Positions 43,154-51,857 are shown, counted from the first letter of the stretch. The stretch: 64,000 nucleotides of DNA from Thalassobacillus devorans (GCF_900176565.1 NZ_FXEH01000006.1:682001-746000); one strand, 5' to 3'. Notes: generated by a model from the sequence alone, not told the origin. Numbers and translations: made by a program.

Positions 43154-44671
43154 TTAAGAGTGCTGGAGGGCGGCTGCTTTCATGGTGCCGGTTTCTTTGA
43201 AGCGGGTATGCCATTCGAAGGCTTTTTCCAGCACATGGGGAGTCTGGCCGCCTTTTTCCCACGCCTCTTCATAATAGGCATAGAGCTGGTCGCGGTACGT
43301 CGGGTGCGCGCAATTTTCGATAATCTCTGGCACGCGTTCTTTCGGTGCCAGGCCGCGCAGGTCCGCATACCCCTGTTCCGTCACAAGGACGTCGACATCA
43401 TGTTCCGTGTGATCGACATGAGAAACGAAAGGGACGACGCTCGAGATATCGCCATTTTTGGCAATCGACTTCGTGACAAAAATAGCCAGACGGGAATTTC
43501 GCGTAAAGTCACCGGAGCCGCCGACGCCATTCATCATCTTCGTGCCTAGTACATGCGTGGAGTTGACGTTGCCGTAAATATCGATTTCAAGCGGAGTGTT
43601 GATCGAAATCAGACCTAACCGGCGGATGAGTTCCGGGTGATTGGAGATCTCCTGCGGACGTAACAGAAGCCGGTCACGGTAGCGGTCGATGTTCCCATAG
43701 ACTTCTTCGAGCTTGTTTTCTGAAAGCGTAATCGAGCAGCCGGAGGCGAACTTTATTTTTCCGGCATCCAGTAAGTCGAACACCGCATCCTGTAATACCT
43801 CGGAATAGACTTCCAGATCTGTGAACTCAGAATCGAGCAAGCCATGGAACACCGCATTCGCTACGGAGCCGATGCCGGATTGCAACGGTGCCAGATTTTC
43901 AGGGAGCCGTCCGATTTCTACTTCTTTTCGTAAAAAGTCAATTAAATGATTCGCCATCGTTGCTGTCTCTTCATCTGGCGGTACGATGGTCGACGGGGAG
44001 TCCGGCTGATTGGTGATGACGATACCTTTAATTTTTTCGATATCGACCCGGATACCGATGGTGCCAATACGATCATCGACTTCTGTCAACGGGATAGGCT
44101 GACGCTTACCCTGTGCCCCTAATTCATAGATGTCATGCAAGCCTTCAAAGGAATCGGACTGCGCCAGATTCAATTCAACAATCACATTTTTCGCTTTCTC
44201 CGCAAAAATAGAAGAGTTGCCGACAGAAGTGGACGGCACAATCATCCCATCCTCTGTAATTGATACCGCTTCCACAATAGCGTAATCTATCGGATTCAGC
44301 ACGTCCTGGCGTATCGCTTCCGCGGTATGGGACAGGTGCTGGTCGACAAACAGCATGTCGCCCTGGTTGATTTCGTTGCGCATCGTTTTATCAGCCTGGA
44401 ACGGCAGGCGTTTGTGTACAATTCCAGCTTCAGCCATCAGGCGGTCAATATCGGATCCGAGGGAAGCCCCGGTATATACGTTCACTTTCAAATGCTCTTC
44501 CTTCGCTTTTTCAACGAGAGCGGAAGGGACCGCCTTGGCATCACCGGCACGGGTGAAGCCGCTCAAGCCAAGTGTCATCCCGTCCTTTATCCAGGAAGCA
44601 GCTGTTTCCTCAGAAACGATTCGATCTTCCAGTCGTTTATCTCGTAATCGTTGTTCATACGTTTGTGTCAT
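43154..44671 (-). CDS. acetyl-CoA hydrolase/transferase family CoA-transferase
   Basis: A 505-residue class I CoA-transferase, like succinyl-CoA:acetate CoA-transferase (Cat1/AarC). The N-terminal domain has TLGLSGFTRAGDAKAVP and VYTGASLGSD; the catalytic Glu is in DLEVYSEVLQD; the oxyanion region is LGTKMMNGVGGSGDF, and the C-terminus has VTEQGYADLRGLAPKER. It would activate acetate to acetyl-CoA at the expense of another acyl-CoA. Its start codon and ribosome site are part of a long inverted repeat in the leader. A LytTR regulator lies 127 bases upstream on the same strand and is its likely regulator. Confidence 0.9.
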   Translation of the reverse strand: MTQTYEQRLRDKRLEDRIVSEETAASWIKDGMTLGLSGFTRAGDAKAVPSALVEKAKEEHLKVNVYTGASLGSDIDRLMAEAGIVHKRLPFQADKTMRNEINQGDMLFVDQHLSHTAEAIRQDVLNPIDYAIVEAVSITEDGMIVPSTSVGNSSIFAEKAKNVIVELNLAQSDSFEGLHDIYELGAQGKRQPIPLTEVDDRIGTIGIRVDIEKIKGIVITNQPDSPSTIVPPDEETATMANHLIDFLRKEVEIGRLPENLAPLQSGIGSVANAVFHGLLDSEFTDLEVYSEVLQDAVFDLLDAGKIKFASGCSITLSENKLEEVYGNIDRYRDRLLLRPQEISNHPELIRRLGLISINTPLEIDIYGNVNSTHVLGTKMMNGVGGSGDFTRNSRLAIFVTKSIAKNGDISSVVPFVSHVDHTEHDVDVLVTEQGYADLRGLAPKERVPEIIENCAHPTYRDQLYAYYEEAWEKGGQTPHVLEKAFEWHTRFKETGTMKAAALQHS

Positions 44672-44744
44672 ACCAAAACCTCCAAGATGTAATTTTCTTA
44701 TAATTCTAACGTCTTAACGCGTTCATCTCTTGGGTTTTGGTATG
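44669..44744 (-). promoter_or_regulatory. inverted repeat that can sequester the CoA-transferase start codon
   Basis: CATACCAAAACC (44669-44680) and GGTTTTGGTATG (44733-44744) are perfectly complementary, extended inward by CCAAGA/TCTTGG with a small bulge. The arm nearest the gene carries the GGAGG site and the ATG itself. In mRNA this forms a hairpin over the translation start if transcription begins upstream of 44744; as DNA it could be an operator. Confidence 0.7.
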
Positions 44745-44798
44745 AAAAGGCTTAAATTCGTACTGAAATAGAAAATTCACGACATAACTCAGAAAAAA

Positions 44799-45449
44799 TC
44801 AGAACGAAAGAATCCTGCGGAATTGGCTTGCATATGTCTGGCTCACCGGTATCTTGGTACCATCTTTCATAATTAATAGAAAAGTAGAATGGGAATCCGG
44901 CTGTATCTCCGCAATATAATTAACATTGATGATGTACGAACGGTGGCAGCGCAGAAAAATATCTTCCGGCAAATGGAATTCCACTTCACTTAATGTAAAT
45001 TTATGGGTGCCTGTGCCACGTTCCGATTGGACCCACGTCTTCCGGTTATGTGCTTCTAAAAACATGATTTCCTCATAAGGAACCGGCATCCAGCGATCTT
45101 CCATATGGAGGGTCAGAAACTTGGACAAAAATTTCAATTGCTTCGAAGGTAAGATCGCGGTGACACAGCCCTTCGGATTGCCGGAATCGATAATCGGCAC
45201 CGAGGTACCGAAGTAAGGCGTGCCAAAAACCTTGCCGTTGATGTAATCGGATGTCTTTTTCCGGACGCTCAACGCTTTGAATGTCACGGTGTTTTCATTG
45301 ATTTTATCGCCGGGCTTGATCTTCAGGTCTATATGTTTACTCGGTTTATAATAGATGAATTGCTGCGCGTCAGATACAGCAATAGAGGCTTCTTTCGGAA
45401 ATAATTCTTTGAATGATTCCACCATCGAAGAAATGGAAAAGTAATCCAT
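44799..45449 (-). CDS. LytTR-domain transcriptional regulator
   Basis: A 216-residue protein. The N-terminal 110 residues form a PAS-like sensor domain (IAVSDAQQFIYYKPSKHIDL, GTPYFGTSVPIID), and the C-terminal 100 residues a LytTR DNA-binding domain (EEIMFLEAHNRKTWV, LPEDIFLRCHRSYIINVNYI). There is no phosphoreceiver domain, so it may sense a small ligand directly. Its position next to the CoA-transferase suggests control of that gene. A candidate cre site lies 58 bases upstream. Confidence 0.85.
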   Translation of the reverse strand: MDYFSISSMVESFKELFPKEASIAVSDAQQFIYYKPSKHIDLKIKPGDKINENTVTFKALSVRKKTSDYINGKVFGTPYFGTSVPIIDSGNPKGCVTAILPSKQLKFLSKFLTLHMEDRWMPVPYEEIMFLEAHNRKTWVQSERGTGTHKFTLSEVEFHLPEDIFLRCHRSYIINVNYIAEIQPDSHSTFLLIMKDGTKIPVSQTYASQFRRILSF

Positions 45450-45506
45450 CTTTCAACACTCCTTCATTACATGCTTCTATTCATTATAAAGAGGTTGTCG
45501 AAAAAT

Positions 45507-45520
45507 AGAAAACGTTAACA
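45507..45520 (-). promoter_or_regulatory. candidate CcpA (cre) site before the LytTR gene
   Basis: AGAAAACGTTAACA matches TGWAANCGNTNWCA at all but the first position. Carbon control of an acetate-use regulator would make sense; the match is from consensus only. Confidence 0.42.
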
Positions 45521-45677
45521 ATCTGAAAATAGTGAAAACGAGGTTGTCCATTAAAGAATATGGTGCAAATACTTTGATTTGAAGCTTGTTTTCCGGTATT
45601 ATTTTATTGTGAAACACTTTACATAATCCTCCATTCACCTCTCATCCTATATTCATTAAAGGAGAATCTTACCTTAT

Positions 45678-47168
45678 ATGTTTTTTGACGCATTTGGCAC
45701 GGATACTTTTTTACTTCTTACCGCATTACTTTTATTTAGTGGTGTACTCGTAGCTAAATTTTCAAGCCGCTGGGGCATTCCATCCTTGATTTTATTTATC
45801 CTTGTCGGAATGCTTTTTGGCAGTGACGGGCTAGGCATCATCTATTTTGATGATGCCAGCACCGCGCAGATTATCGGGGTATTCGCTCTGGTCATCATTT
45901 TGTTTGAAGGTGGTCTCCATACCAAGTGGAAGACGGTTCGCTCTGTGGCGCTACCATCTCTATCGCTTGCGACTCTCGGTGTGCTGTTAACTTCACTTAT
46001 CATTGGATTTTCTGCGTACTTGATTTTCAATCTGACCATCCTCGAAGGCATGCTGCTTGGCGCTATTGTCGGTTCTACAGATGCCGCGGCTGTCTTTGCT
46101 GCATTAAAAGAACGGAATATCAAAGCGAAAATGGGAGCGACACTGGAAGCAGAGTCGGGAACCAACGATCCGATGGCCGTTTTCCTTACGTTGTCATTGA
46201 TCGAACTGCTAACAGCCCAGGATCGGTCGATTTGGATGATGGTTCCGATGTTTTTCGTACAAATGGGGATGGGGCTGCTGTTTGGAATCGTCCTGGGAAA
46301 GCTGGCTTCCTTTTCCATCAACCGGATCAAACTTGATTCGAGCGCCCTGTATCCGATTTTTTCCGTGGCTTTTGCCCTGGTAACCTACAGTGTGACGGCA
46401 TTCCTTGGAGGGAGCGGGTTCTTGGCAGTATATGTGGCCGCTCTTGTTGTCGGTAACAGCGAGCTCACCTATCGTTATTCGATTTTTCAATTTAATGAGG
46501 GGTTTGCCTGGATGGCGCAGATCCTCATGTTTATCATTCTTGGGCTGCTCGTTTTCCCGGGGCAGGTATTCACCTCGGCGATTATGCTTAACGGCTTATT
46601 GCTATCGGCCTTACTGATTTTGGTGGCAAGGCCTGTCGCTGTGTTTTTGTCTCTTATAAAAATGGGTTATTCGGTAAAAGAAAAACTGTTCATATCCTGG
46701 GCGGGACTTCGCGGGGCTGTTCCAATCGTGCTGGCCACTTTCCCGATTGTCAATGGGATAGAAAACAGCCAGGTCATGTTCAATATCGTCTTTTTTATCG
46801 TATTGACTTCAGCCCTCGTCCAGGGTTCGACCATTTCCTATATGGCGAAAAAGCTGCATCTTGTCGGACCAAAAAAAGATGTACCGCACCATTCGATTGA
46901 GTTGATTTCCATGGGTAAAGCATCAGCAGAAATGATTCAATATCAGGTAAGTCCCGAGTCGGTGGTCGTTGGGCAAAAACTGCGAGACGTCGAGTTCCCG
47001 AACCGGGCAAATATTAGTGCGATCATCCGGAACAACCAGGTCATCACACCATACGGAGAGACCGAAATCAAAGCGGGTGATTTCCTGTATATCCTCGTGG
47101 AAGCAAAATATAAAGACCAATTGAAAAAAGTGCTGGAACAACGAGTAGAACGGAGAGCCTCCGAATAA
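45678..47168 (+). CDS. CPA1-type potassium/proton antiporter with TrkA-C domain
   Basis: A 496-residue membrane protein: about 12-13 helices of the Na+/H+ exchanger fold (residues 1-390), including the ion-binding region GSTDAAAVFAALKERNIKAK and AESGTNDPMAVFLT with conserved Asp residues, then a cytosolic TrkA_C (RCK-C) domain from about residue 410 (YQVSPESVVVGQKLRDVEFP, GETEIKAGDFLYILV). The layout is that of NhaP2/CvrA K+/H+ antiporters, which expel K+ and help pH and osmotic balance. Single gene. Confidence 0.9.
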   Translation: MFFDAFGTDTFLLLTALLLFSGVLVAKFSSRWGIPSLILFILVGMLFGSDGLGIIYFDDASTAQIIGVFALVIILFEGGLHTKWKTVRSVALPSLSLATLGVLLTSLIIGFSAYLIFNLTILEGMLLGAIVGSTDAAAVFAALKERNIKAKMGATLEAESGTNDPMAVFLTLSLIELLTAQDRSIWMMVPMFFVQMGMGLLFGIVLGKLASFSINRIKLDSSALYPIFSVAFALVTYSVTAFLGGSGFLAVYVAALVVGNSELTYRYSIFQFNEGFAWMAQILMFIILGLLVFPGQVFTSAIMLNGLLLSALLILVARPVAVFLSLIKMGYSVKEKLFISWAGLRGAVPIVLATFPIVNGIENSQVMFNIVFFIVLTSALVQGSTISYMAKKLHLVGPKKDVPHHSIELISMGKASAEMIQYQVSPESVVVGQKLRDVEFPNRANISAIIRNNQVITPYGETEIKAGDFLYILVEAKYKDQLKKVLEQRVERRASE

Positions 47169-47234
47169 AATGTAAACATTCCACTCGTTTGGGAACACTA
47201 AAACAAATTGTGTTTCTGCGAAAGGGGATTTCTC

Positions 47235-48074
47235 ATGAAATTCGGCAGCCATGTTTCCATCCGGGAAGGTTATTTAGGAGCAGCAAAACAGGCAGCCGCC
47301 ATGAATGCGGCTGCTTTTCAATATTTCCCCAAGAACCCGCGCAGCCTGTCGGTCAAAGAATGGAGCCGAGATGATGCCAGGCTTTGCAAGGAGTTTAGTG
47401 AGCAGCATGGCCTTCTGTCCATTGCGCACACGCCTTACCCTACCAACCTGACTCCCGCAGATGACCGGAAGCGGGATGAGGTGGTGGCGTCTTTGCTGAA
47501 TGATCTTGAAATCACCGACGCCTGTGGTTCGATCGGCGTGGTGGTCCATTTTGGCAAGCAGGTAGATGATGGCGATCCCCTTGTCAGCTACCAACTGATG
47601 ATCGGCGTTCTCAATGAAGTACTTTCCGAGTGGGAGGGAAGCTGTAAAATTCTCCTGGAAAACAACGCGGGAAAGCCAGGCTCGATGGGGACGACGTTGG
47701 AAGAGTTGAGCCGAGTGCGCGAGTTATGCGAGGCGCCTGAGAAAGTCGGTTTTTGCCTGGATACCTGTCATGCTTTCGCGAGCGGATTATGGGATGGTGA
47801 CAACTGGGAAGCGGTGTTGGAGAAAGGGAACAAGCTCGGTTATTTTGATCACCTGGAAGCCATCCATTTCAACAATTCAAAATATGACACCGGTTCCGGG
47901 AAAGACCGCCATGCCAATATATTCGGGAGCGGCTACATAACGGAAGAGCAGTTTGGACAATTGATCGCCACCCCACAGCTTGCTGACATCCCGTTTATTT
48001 TGGAGACTCCTAAAGATACCCCGACGCATGAAAAAGAAATCTGTCAGCTGCAGAAAAAATGGGGATCAGGTTAA
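47235..48074 (+). CDS. endonuclease IV-like AP endonuclease (family 2)
   Basis: A 279-residue TIM-barrel protein. Metal-site motifs of Nfo are present: MKFGSHVSI, VVVHFGKQ (His), ILLENNAGKPGSMG (Glu), VGFCLDTCHAFASG (Asp, His), AIHFNNSKYDTGSGKDRHANI (His, Asp, His) and PFILETPKDTP (Glu). It would cut DNA at abasic sites. It is shorter and more divergent than B. subtilis Nfo (297 residues): HFGKQ replaces the usual LHPG and NNAG the usual TMAG, so it may be a second paralog. ATG 47235 is chosen after AAAGGGGATTTCTC; a longer frame start has no ribosome site. Confidence 0.85.
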   Translation: MKFGSHVSIREGYLGAAKQAAAMNAAAFQYFPKNPRSLSVKEWSRDDARLCKEFSEQHGLLSIAHTPYPTNLTPADDRKRDEVVASLLNDLEITDACGSIGVVVHFGKQVDDGDPLVSYQLMIGVLNEVLSEWEGSCKILLENNAGKPGSMGTTLEELSRVRELCEAPEKVGFCLDTCHAFASGLWDGDNWEAVLEKGNKLGYFDHLEAIHFNNSKYDTGSGKDRHANIFGSGYITEEQFGQLIATPQLADIPFILETPKDTPTHEKEICQLQKKWGSG

Positions 48075-48084
48075 TAGAAGAAGA

Positions 48085-48118
48085 AAAGCGTGAGGCTGAA
48101 GCCTCACGCTTCTTTTTA
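48085..48118 (+). terminator. terminator after the endonuclease IV-like gene
   Basis: AAGCGTGAGGC pairs with GCCTCACGCTT around a 4-base loop and ends in a T-run. Confidence 0.88.
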
Positions 48119-48147
48119 TAAGAAACATTAAGGGTTTCACCATAAGG

Positions 48148-48172
48148 ACTTGGCAATAAGCCAAGTTTTTTT
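48148..48172 (+). terminator. second terminator before array G
   Basis: ACTTGGC pairs with GCCAAGT around a 5-base loop, followed by seven T. The array begins directly after it. Confidence 0.75.
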
Positions 48173-48374
48173 AATGAGAAAAATCAAGCATATAAGAGAC
48201 AATACCCATCTGATGAGAGAAAGGTTCAGGCGTAAGGGCGCCAATTTGGAATTCTGTCAATAAAGTGGACAAAAATAGATCACTCAGCGGGCCACTTTTT
48301 CTTCCGCGTGTTTTCTTCCGAAACACTTGGATGCCTCCGCATAAAGGGAAGGATACCAAAACCGATCCTACCCT

Positions 48375-49235
48375 TTATGCAGAGGGAGTTTGTTCTGAAG
48401 CGAGCTTCTGACTTTGGCCCGAATAATAGGCCTTTTCTTTTTCAATAGGGCTCTTATCATCCAAGAAGGAATGCATACGCTTCTGGTTATAAAATTTAAT
48501 ATAAAATTGAACAGCTAAAATAGCTTCAGCTTTTGTAGGGAATACGTATTTATACAAGTACTCCTTTTTTAATGAGGCAAAGAAACTTTCGACACAGGCG
48601 TTATCATAGGGTGTGCCTTTCCGACTCATGCTTATTGTAGCTTGGGCTTCTTCAAGGGTTTCTACATAAGCCCTGGAACAGTATTGGGATCCTTGATCTG
48701 AATGATGGATCCATCCTGCTTCTGGCTCCCGAAGGGAGATAGCTTCTTCTAAGGCATGTAGAGATAGCGATTGTTTCATATGGTCGTCAATACGAAAACT
48801 GATAATACGGCGAGAATACAGGTCCATGACAGGATTTAGATACAAGAATCCTTCACCAGTATGAATATAGGTAATATCTGTAGCCCAGACCTTGTTCGGA
48901 GCTTCTGGTTGAAACTCTCGTTTCAAATGGTTAGGAAAAGTTTGATTGGCATGTTTCGAATCGGTAGTCGCTACAAATTTCTTTGGTGGCACTGCATACA
49001 GTTCTAACTCTCTCATACGGTTAGTCACTTTCTTCAAGGAAACCGATAGTCCATCCTCATCCCGGATTTTTTTATGAATACGAGGGCTGCCGTAACACCC
49101 ATGATTATCGTGATAGTGAAATAGAATTCGCTCATCTAAATAACGATTGAATGCTTCCCGCTCTGTTTCTGGCCGCTCTAACCTGTGGAGGTAAGCATAA
49201 TAGCCGGATGTAGACACACCAAGAACTTCGCACAT
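48375..49235 (-). CDS. IS3-family transposase OrfB, copy 2
   Basis: 286 residues, identical to the copy at 26166 over its whole length, with the same DDE residues (WATDITYIH, HHSDQGSQY, CVESFFASLKK). Expected to be made as an OrfAB fusion through the AAAAAAG slippery site. Intact. Confidence 0.93.
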   Translation of the reverse strand: MCEVLGVSTSGYYAYLHRLERPETEREAFNRYLDERILFHYHDNHGCYGSPRIHKKIRDEDGLSVSLKKVTNRMRELELYAVPPKKFVATTDSKHANQTFPNHLKREFQPEAPNKVWATDITYIHTGEGFLYLNPVMDLYSRRIISFRIDDHMKQSLSLHALEEAISLREPEAGWIHHSDQGSQYCSRAYVETLEEAQATISMSRKGTPYDNACVESFFASLKKEYLYKYVFPTKAEAILAVQFYIKFYNQKRMHSFLDDKSPIEKEKAYYSGQSQKLASEQTPSA

Positions 49236-49282
49236 CTTCGATACGGTGTGTTCTGTACGATGTTCATAAATGAACTCGAACT

Positions 49283-49591
49283 TTACTCTTTTTCTTGCGT
49301 GAAGATGTGCATTGCCTTTTTTAATATTTCGGCTTCCTCCTGAGCTTCAAGCTTCTCTTGCCGTTCTTTTTCATACATCTCTTTGTACTCAGAGGCCGTT
49401 AATAGCTGGTTTTGTTCCTCTTTTTCTGCGTTCTTCTGCTTGTCACGATAGCTCCCTACCCACCGCTTAACGGTACCGTAAGGTAAATTGAGCTTGTTGC
49501 AAATATCAGTCATTTTATGTCCGTCTAGGACAATCATTTTAGCTACATACTCTTTAAATTCCGAACTGTAACTCTTCATTTTTTTAGTCAA
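49283..49591 (-). CDS. IS3-family transposase OrfA, copy 2
   Basis: 102 residues, identical to copy 1 except for one residue near the C-terminus (FTQEKE here against FTQEIE). The helix-turn-helix and coiled coil are unchanged. The differing base also changes one residue of the OrfAB fusion (Asn to Lys). Confidence 0.92.
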   Translation of the reverse strand: MTKKMKSYSSEFKEYVAKMIVLDGHKMTDICNKLNLPYGTVKRWVGSYRDKQKNAEKEEQNQLLTASEYKEMYEKERQEKLEAQEEAEILKKAMHIFTQEKE

Positions 49592-49809
49592 GTGAACACG
49601 TCCTTAATTTAAGCTTTAGGTCGATTAAAACATGGCTCACTACCTGTGTCCACTTTCTATACTAGTTCCAAAATTCTCGAAAAAGAGAGACAAATTTGAA
49701 AAAAAGAGAGATTGTTGGCCCAAGAAGAGAGACACCCCCCACATGAAGAGAGACACCCCATTTCAAAATTGCACAAATAACAGGTGAATAACTAATTTTA
49801 AAAAAACAG

Positions 49810-49870
49810 TTGCAAAACGACACCGGTGTCGTTATAATAAAATTACAAATAAACGACACTGATGTCGTTT
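49810..49870 (+). promoter_or_regulatory. promoter with two TetR-type operators before the MFS pump
   Basis: -35 TTGCAA (49810-49815), 17-base spacer, perfect -10 TATAAT (49833-49838). Operator 1, ACGACACCGGTGTCGT (49817-49832), is a perfect 16-base palindrome that fills the spacer. Operator 2, AAACGACACTGATGTCGTTT (49851-49870), lies just after the start of transcription. The repressor is most likely the TetR protein encoded by the second gene. Confidence 0.85.
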
Positions 49871-49889
49871 TGGAGGGGCTGGGATGTAA

Positions 49890-51158
49890 ATGGAGAATGG
49901 GTTGCTGAGAAACAAAGGGTATTGGACACTGATGGCAGCACAGGCGGTTTCAAGTATTGGAGACTGGTTAAGTATTGTGGCGGTTATTACGATGGTAGGG
50001 CTGAAATGGAACGCCTCACCGATGGAAGTCTCAGTCATTATTCTGTGTCTCGCAATCCCGATGGCATTGTTGGGGCCCCTGGCGGGAACGGTGGCTGACA
50101 GGTTCAACCGGAAAGCGTTGATGATGACTTCTGATCTCATACGCGCCGGATTGATTCTTGTGCTGGCAGTGGCTGATACGATTTGGATCGTTTATGCGAC
50201 GCTATTTACCATCGGTGTTTTTTCTGCTGTATTCATTCCGGCCAAAAACGGTAAGCTGAAAGAACTGGTAGCTCAGGATAGTATGAAGGGTGCGATGTCA
50301 ATCACTTCCATGATAGATTCAATGACCAAAGTGATCGGCCCATTATTGAGCGGTTTGTTAGTAGCAGCATTCGGAGCGAAGGTAGTATTTTTCATCGACT
50401 CGGGGACCTTCCTCGTATCGGCATTTCTCGTTCTCTTTTTGCCAAAAACAATCAAGCTGATTGCTGAAAAAGAAGAAGCGGAAGATAAACCGTCATTCCG
50501 GGAAGAGTTTAAGGCAGGGATGACTTTCATCCAATCGAATCGCTTTATGCTGGCAGGGTTATTTTTCTTAGGAACCAGCCTATTGATCCTGCAGCTGTCT
50601 GACTCTCAAATCATCGTGCTCTTAAGAGAACTCACAGCCGCCTCTCCTGATTTGTTTGGTTACATTGTTACTTCATCTGGAATTGGAATGTTTCTTGCAG
50701 GTATGCTGTTAGCGAAAAAGACCGATTACAATGCCGTTCCACTGATGCTCACCGGTGTTTGCGGGATCGGGATCAGCTTTGGTATGATGGCAGTATTCAC
50801 GTACTTCAATCTAACCTTATCCCTGGTATGGGCGCCGTTCCTGGGATTGATTGCCGGTTTTGCAGCAAGCCTGGTGTTTGTTCCATTCCAGGCTACGGTT
50901 CAGGTCGAAACGCCGGTTCATATGACAGGCAGGGTATTTGGGGTGATCAATAGTGTCACGACCACCGCAACGATTATCGGCCCGTTGCTTGGAGGATGGC
51001 TGGCAACAGTACTCGGGGTCATTCCAACTTTTATTATCACCGGCTCTTTATTAGTCCTGGCAGCAATGATAGGTTATATTAACAAAGGTAAAATAGAACG
51101 GGGGAGCGAAGATGTCTCCGAAAGTGAGCAAGGAACACCTGCAGCAACGACGAGCTGA
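49890..51158 (+). CDS. MFS efflux transporter (YfiS-like)
   Basis: A 422-residue MFS protein with 12 helices. The start MENGLLRNKGYWTLMAAQAV and loop LAGTVADRFNRKALMMTSDL (MFS signature A) are typical of MFS_3/enterobactin-exporter-like pumps. The C-terminal tail is hydrophilic (RGSEDVSESEQGTPAATTS). Pairs with the downstream TetR gene as yfiS-yfiR do in B. subtilis. The two coding regions overlap by 47 bases, an unusually long overlap. Substrate unknown. Confidence 0.88.
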   Translation: MENGLLRNKGYWTLMAAQAVSSIGDWLSIVAVITMVGLKWNASPMEVSVIILCLAIPMALLGPLAGTVADRFNRKALMMTSDLIRAGLILVLAVADTIWIVYATLFTIGVFSAVFIPAKNGKLKELVAQDSMKGAMSITSMIDSMTKVIGPLLSGLLVAAFGAKVVFFIDSGTFLVSAFLVLFLPKTIKLIAEKEEAEDKPSFREEFKAGMTFIQSNRFMLAGLFFLGTSLLILQLSDSQIIVLLRELTAASPDLFGYIVTSSGIGMFLAGMLLAKKTDYNAVPLMLTGVCGIGISFGMMAVFTYFNLTLSLVWAPFLGLIAGFAASLVFVPFQATVQVETPVHMTGRVFGVINSVTTTATIIGPLLGGWLATVLGVIPTFIITGSLLVLAAMIGYINKGKIERGSEDVSESEQGTPAATTS

Positions 51159-51729
51159 TATCCTGGAAGCCGCTAAAAGAGTATTCATCCAATATGGCTA
51201 TGAAGCGGCTACCATGAAGCATGTCATGGAAGAGGCTGGTGTCAGCAGAGGAGGATTGTATCAATACTTTTCCAATAAAGAGGATTTGTATGAAACCATC
51301 CTAAAAGAAAATCTGTCAGAAGTGTCAGACAAAACGAAGCGTTCCCTTGATGAAAAAACAGCATCATATTGGGATTTATTGCTGCTTCGGGTGTTTGGAG
51401 AAGATAAGCAGCCTAATGATGAGATGGATCCTTTGGCGCCGAGTAATCTCGAGTTTTTCATCACAGGAAGGAACGATGAACGTCGCCGTAAATACGGTCA
51501 GCAGCGTTACCGCAAAGGTCTGAAAGTGTATGCGGATGTCATCGAAGCCGGACAGAAAAGTGGAGAATTCAGCAGTCAATATGATAGTAAGGTACTGGCA
51601 CGGACGATTATTTCTTTCATTGATGGGCTGGCACTGGACCATGCCATCCTGCCGGAAGAAGATGTCCAATTGAAAGACCAATCGACAATGCTTCTGGAAT
51701 ATTTAAAAATGACATTGAACGTAGAATGA
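51112..51729 (+). CDS. TetR/AcrR-family repressor (YfiR-like)
   Basis: A 205-residue repressor with the HTH at about residues 15-60 (TMKHVMEEAGVSRGGLYQYFSNKEDLYE). It starts inside the 3' end of the pump gene after GGGGGAGCGAAG and so is translated from the same mRNA. The paired ACGACA/TGTCGT operators in front of the pump are the obvious target, giving autoregulation and substrate-induced expression. A terminator follows at 51735. Confidence 0.9.
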   Translation: MSPKVSKEHLQQRRADILEAAKRVFIQYGYEAATMKHVMEEAGVSRGGLYQYFSNKEDLYETILKENLSEVSDKTKRSLDEKTASYWDLLLLRVFGEDKQPNDEMDPLAPSNLEFFITGRNDERRRKYGQQRYRKGLKVYADVIEAGQKSGEFSSQYDSKVLARTIISFIDGLALDHAILPEEDVQLKDQSTMLLEYLKMTLNVE

Positions 51730-51734
51730 AATCA

Positions 51735-51767
51735 GCGTCCCGGGGATAACTCCGGGGCGTTTTTTTG
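51735..51767 (+). terminator. terminator after the MFS-TetR operon
   Basis: GCGTCCCGG pairs with CCGGGGCG-type bases around a short loop, followed by seven T. Confidence 0.8.
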
Positions 51768-51783
51768 CGAAAGAGGAGAAGCG

Positions 51784-51826
51784 TGTGATTACCCTCACAT
51801 ACATTAGAGGGAAATTCCGCTAGGAT
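51784..51826 (+). promoter_or_regulatory. FNR-type promoter of the hemerythrin gene
   Basis: TGTGATTACCCTCACA (51784-51799) is a perfect TGTGA-N6-TCACA dyad, the Crp/Fnr-family site used by Bacillus Fnr. The -10-like TAGGAT (51821-51826) puts the site centre about 41 bases before the expected start near 51833, the spacing of an activated class II promoter. No -35 hexamer is needed or seen. Confidence 0.75.
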
Positions 51827-51857
51827 AGAGGTACATTTGATAGAAAAGGAGTGGCTG

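Larger units (their letters stand above)
48247..49670 (-). mobile_element. IS3-family insertion sequence, copy 2
   Basis: 1424 bp, the same length and ends as copy 1, differing by about one base in the orfA end. The flanks are AATT on the left and AAAT on the right, so the 4-bp duplication seen at copy 1 is imperfect here. Near identity of the two copies points to recent transposition. It also inserted into a 21-bp array. Confidence 0.92.
48173..49757. repeat. phased repeat array G (word AAGAGAGACAA, 21-bp period), split by IS3 copy 2
   Basis: Eight units with core positions 48180, 48200, 48221, 48242, then after the element 49691, 49712, 49733 and 49754. Subtracting 1428 bases from 49691 gives 48263, exactly 21 after 48242. 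With the element removed, a frame from ATG 48174 stays open for about 58 codons and reads KRDxxxx heptads, but no ribosome site precedes it. Same word and orientation as arrays C and D. Confidence 0.87.

Noticed and set aside
42921-43157. 78-codon ORF over array F on the plus strand
   Set aside because: It is only the array read in one frame plus terminator hairpins; no ribosome site, and its residues (TRQ repeats) reflect the DNA word.
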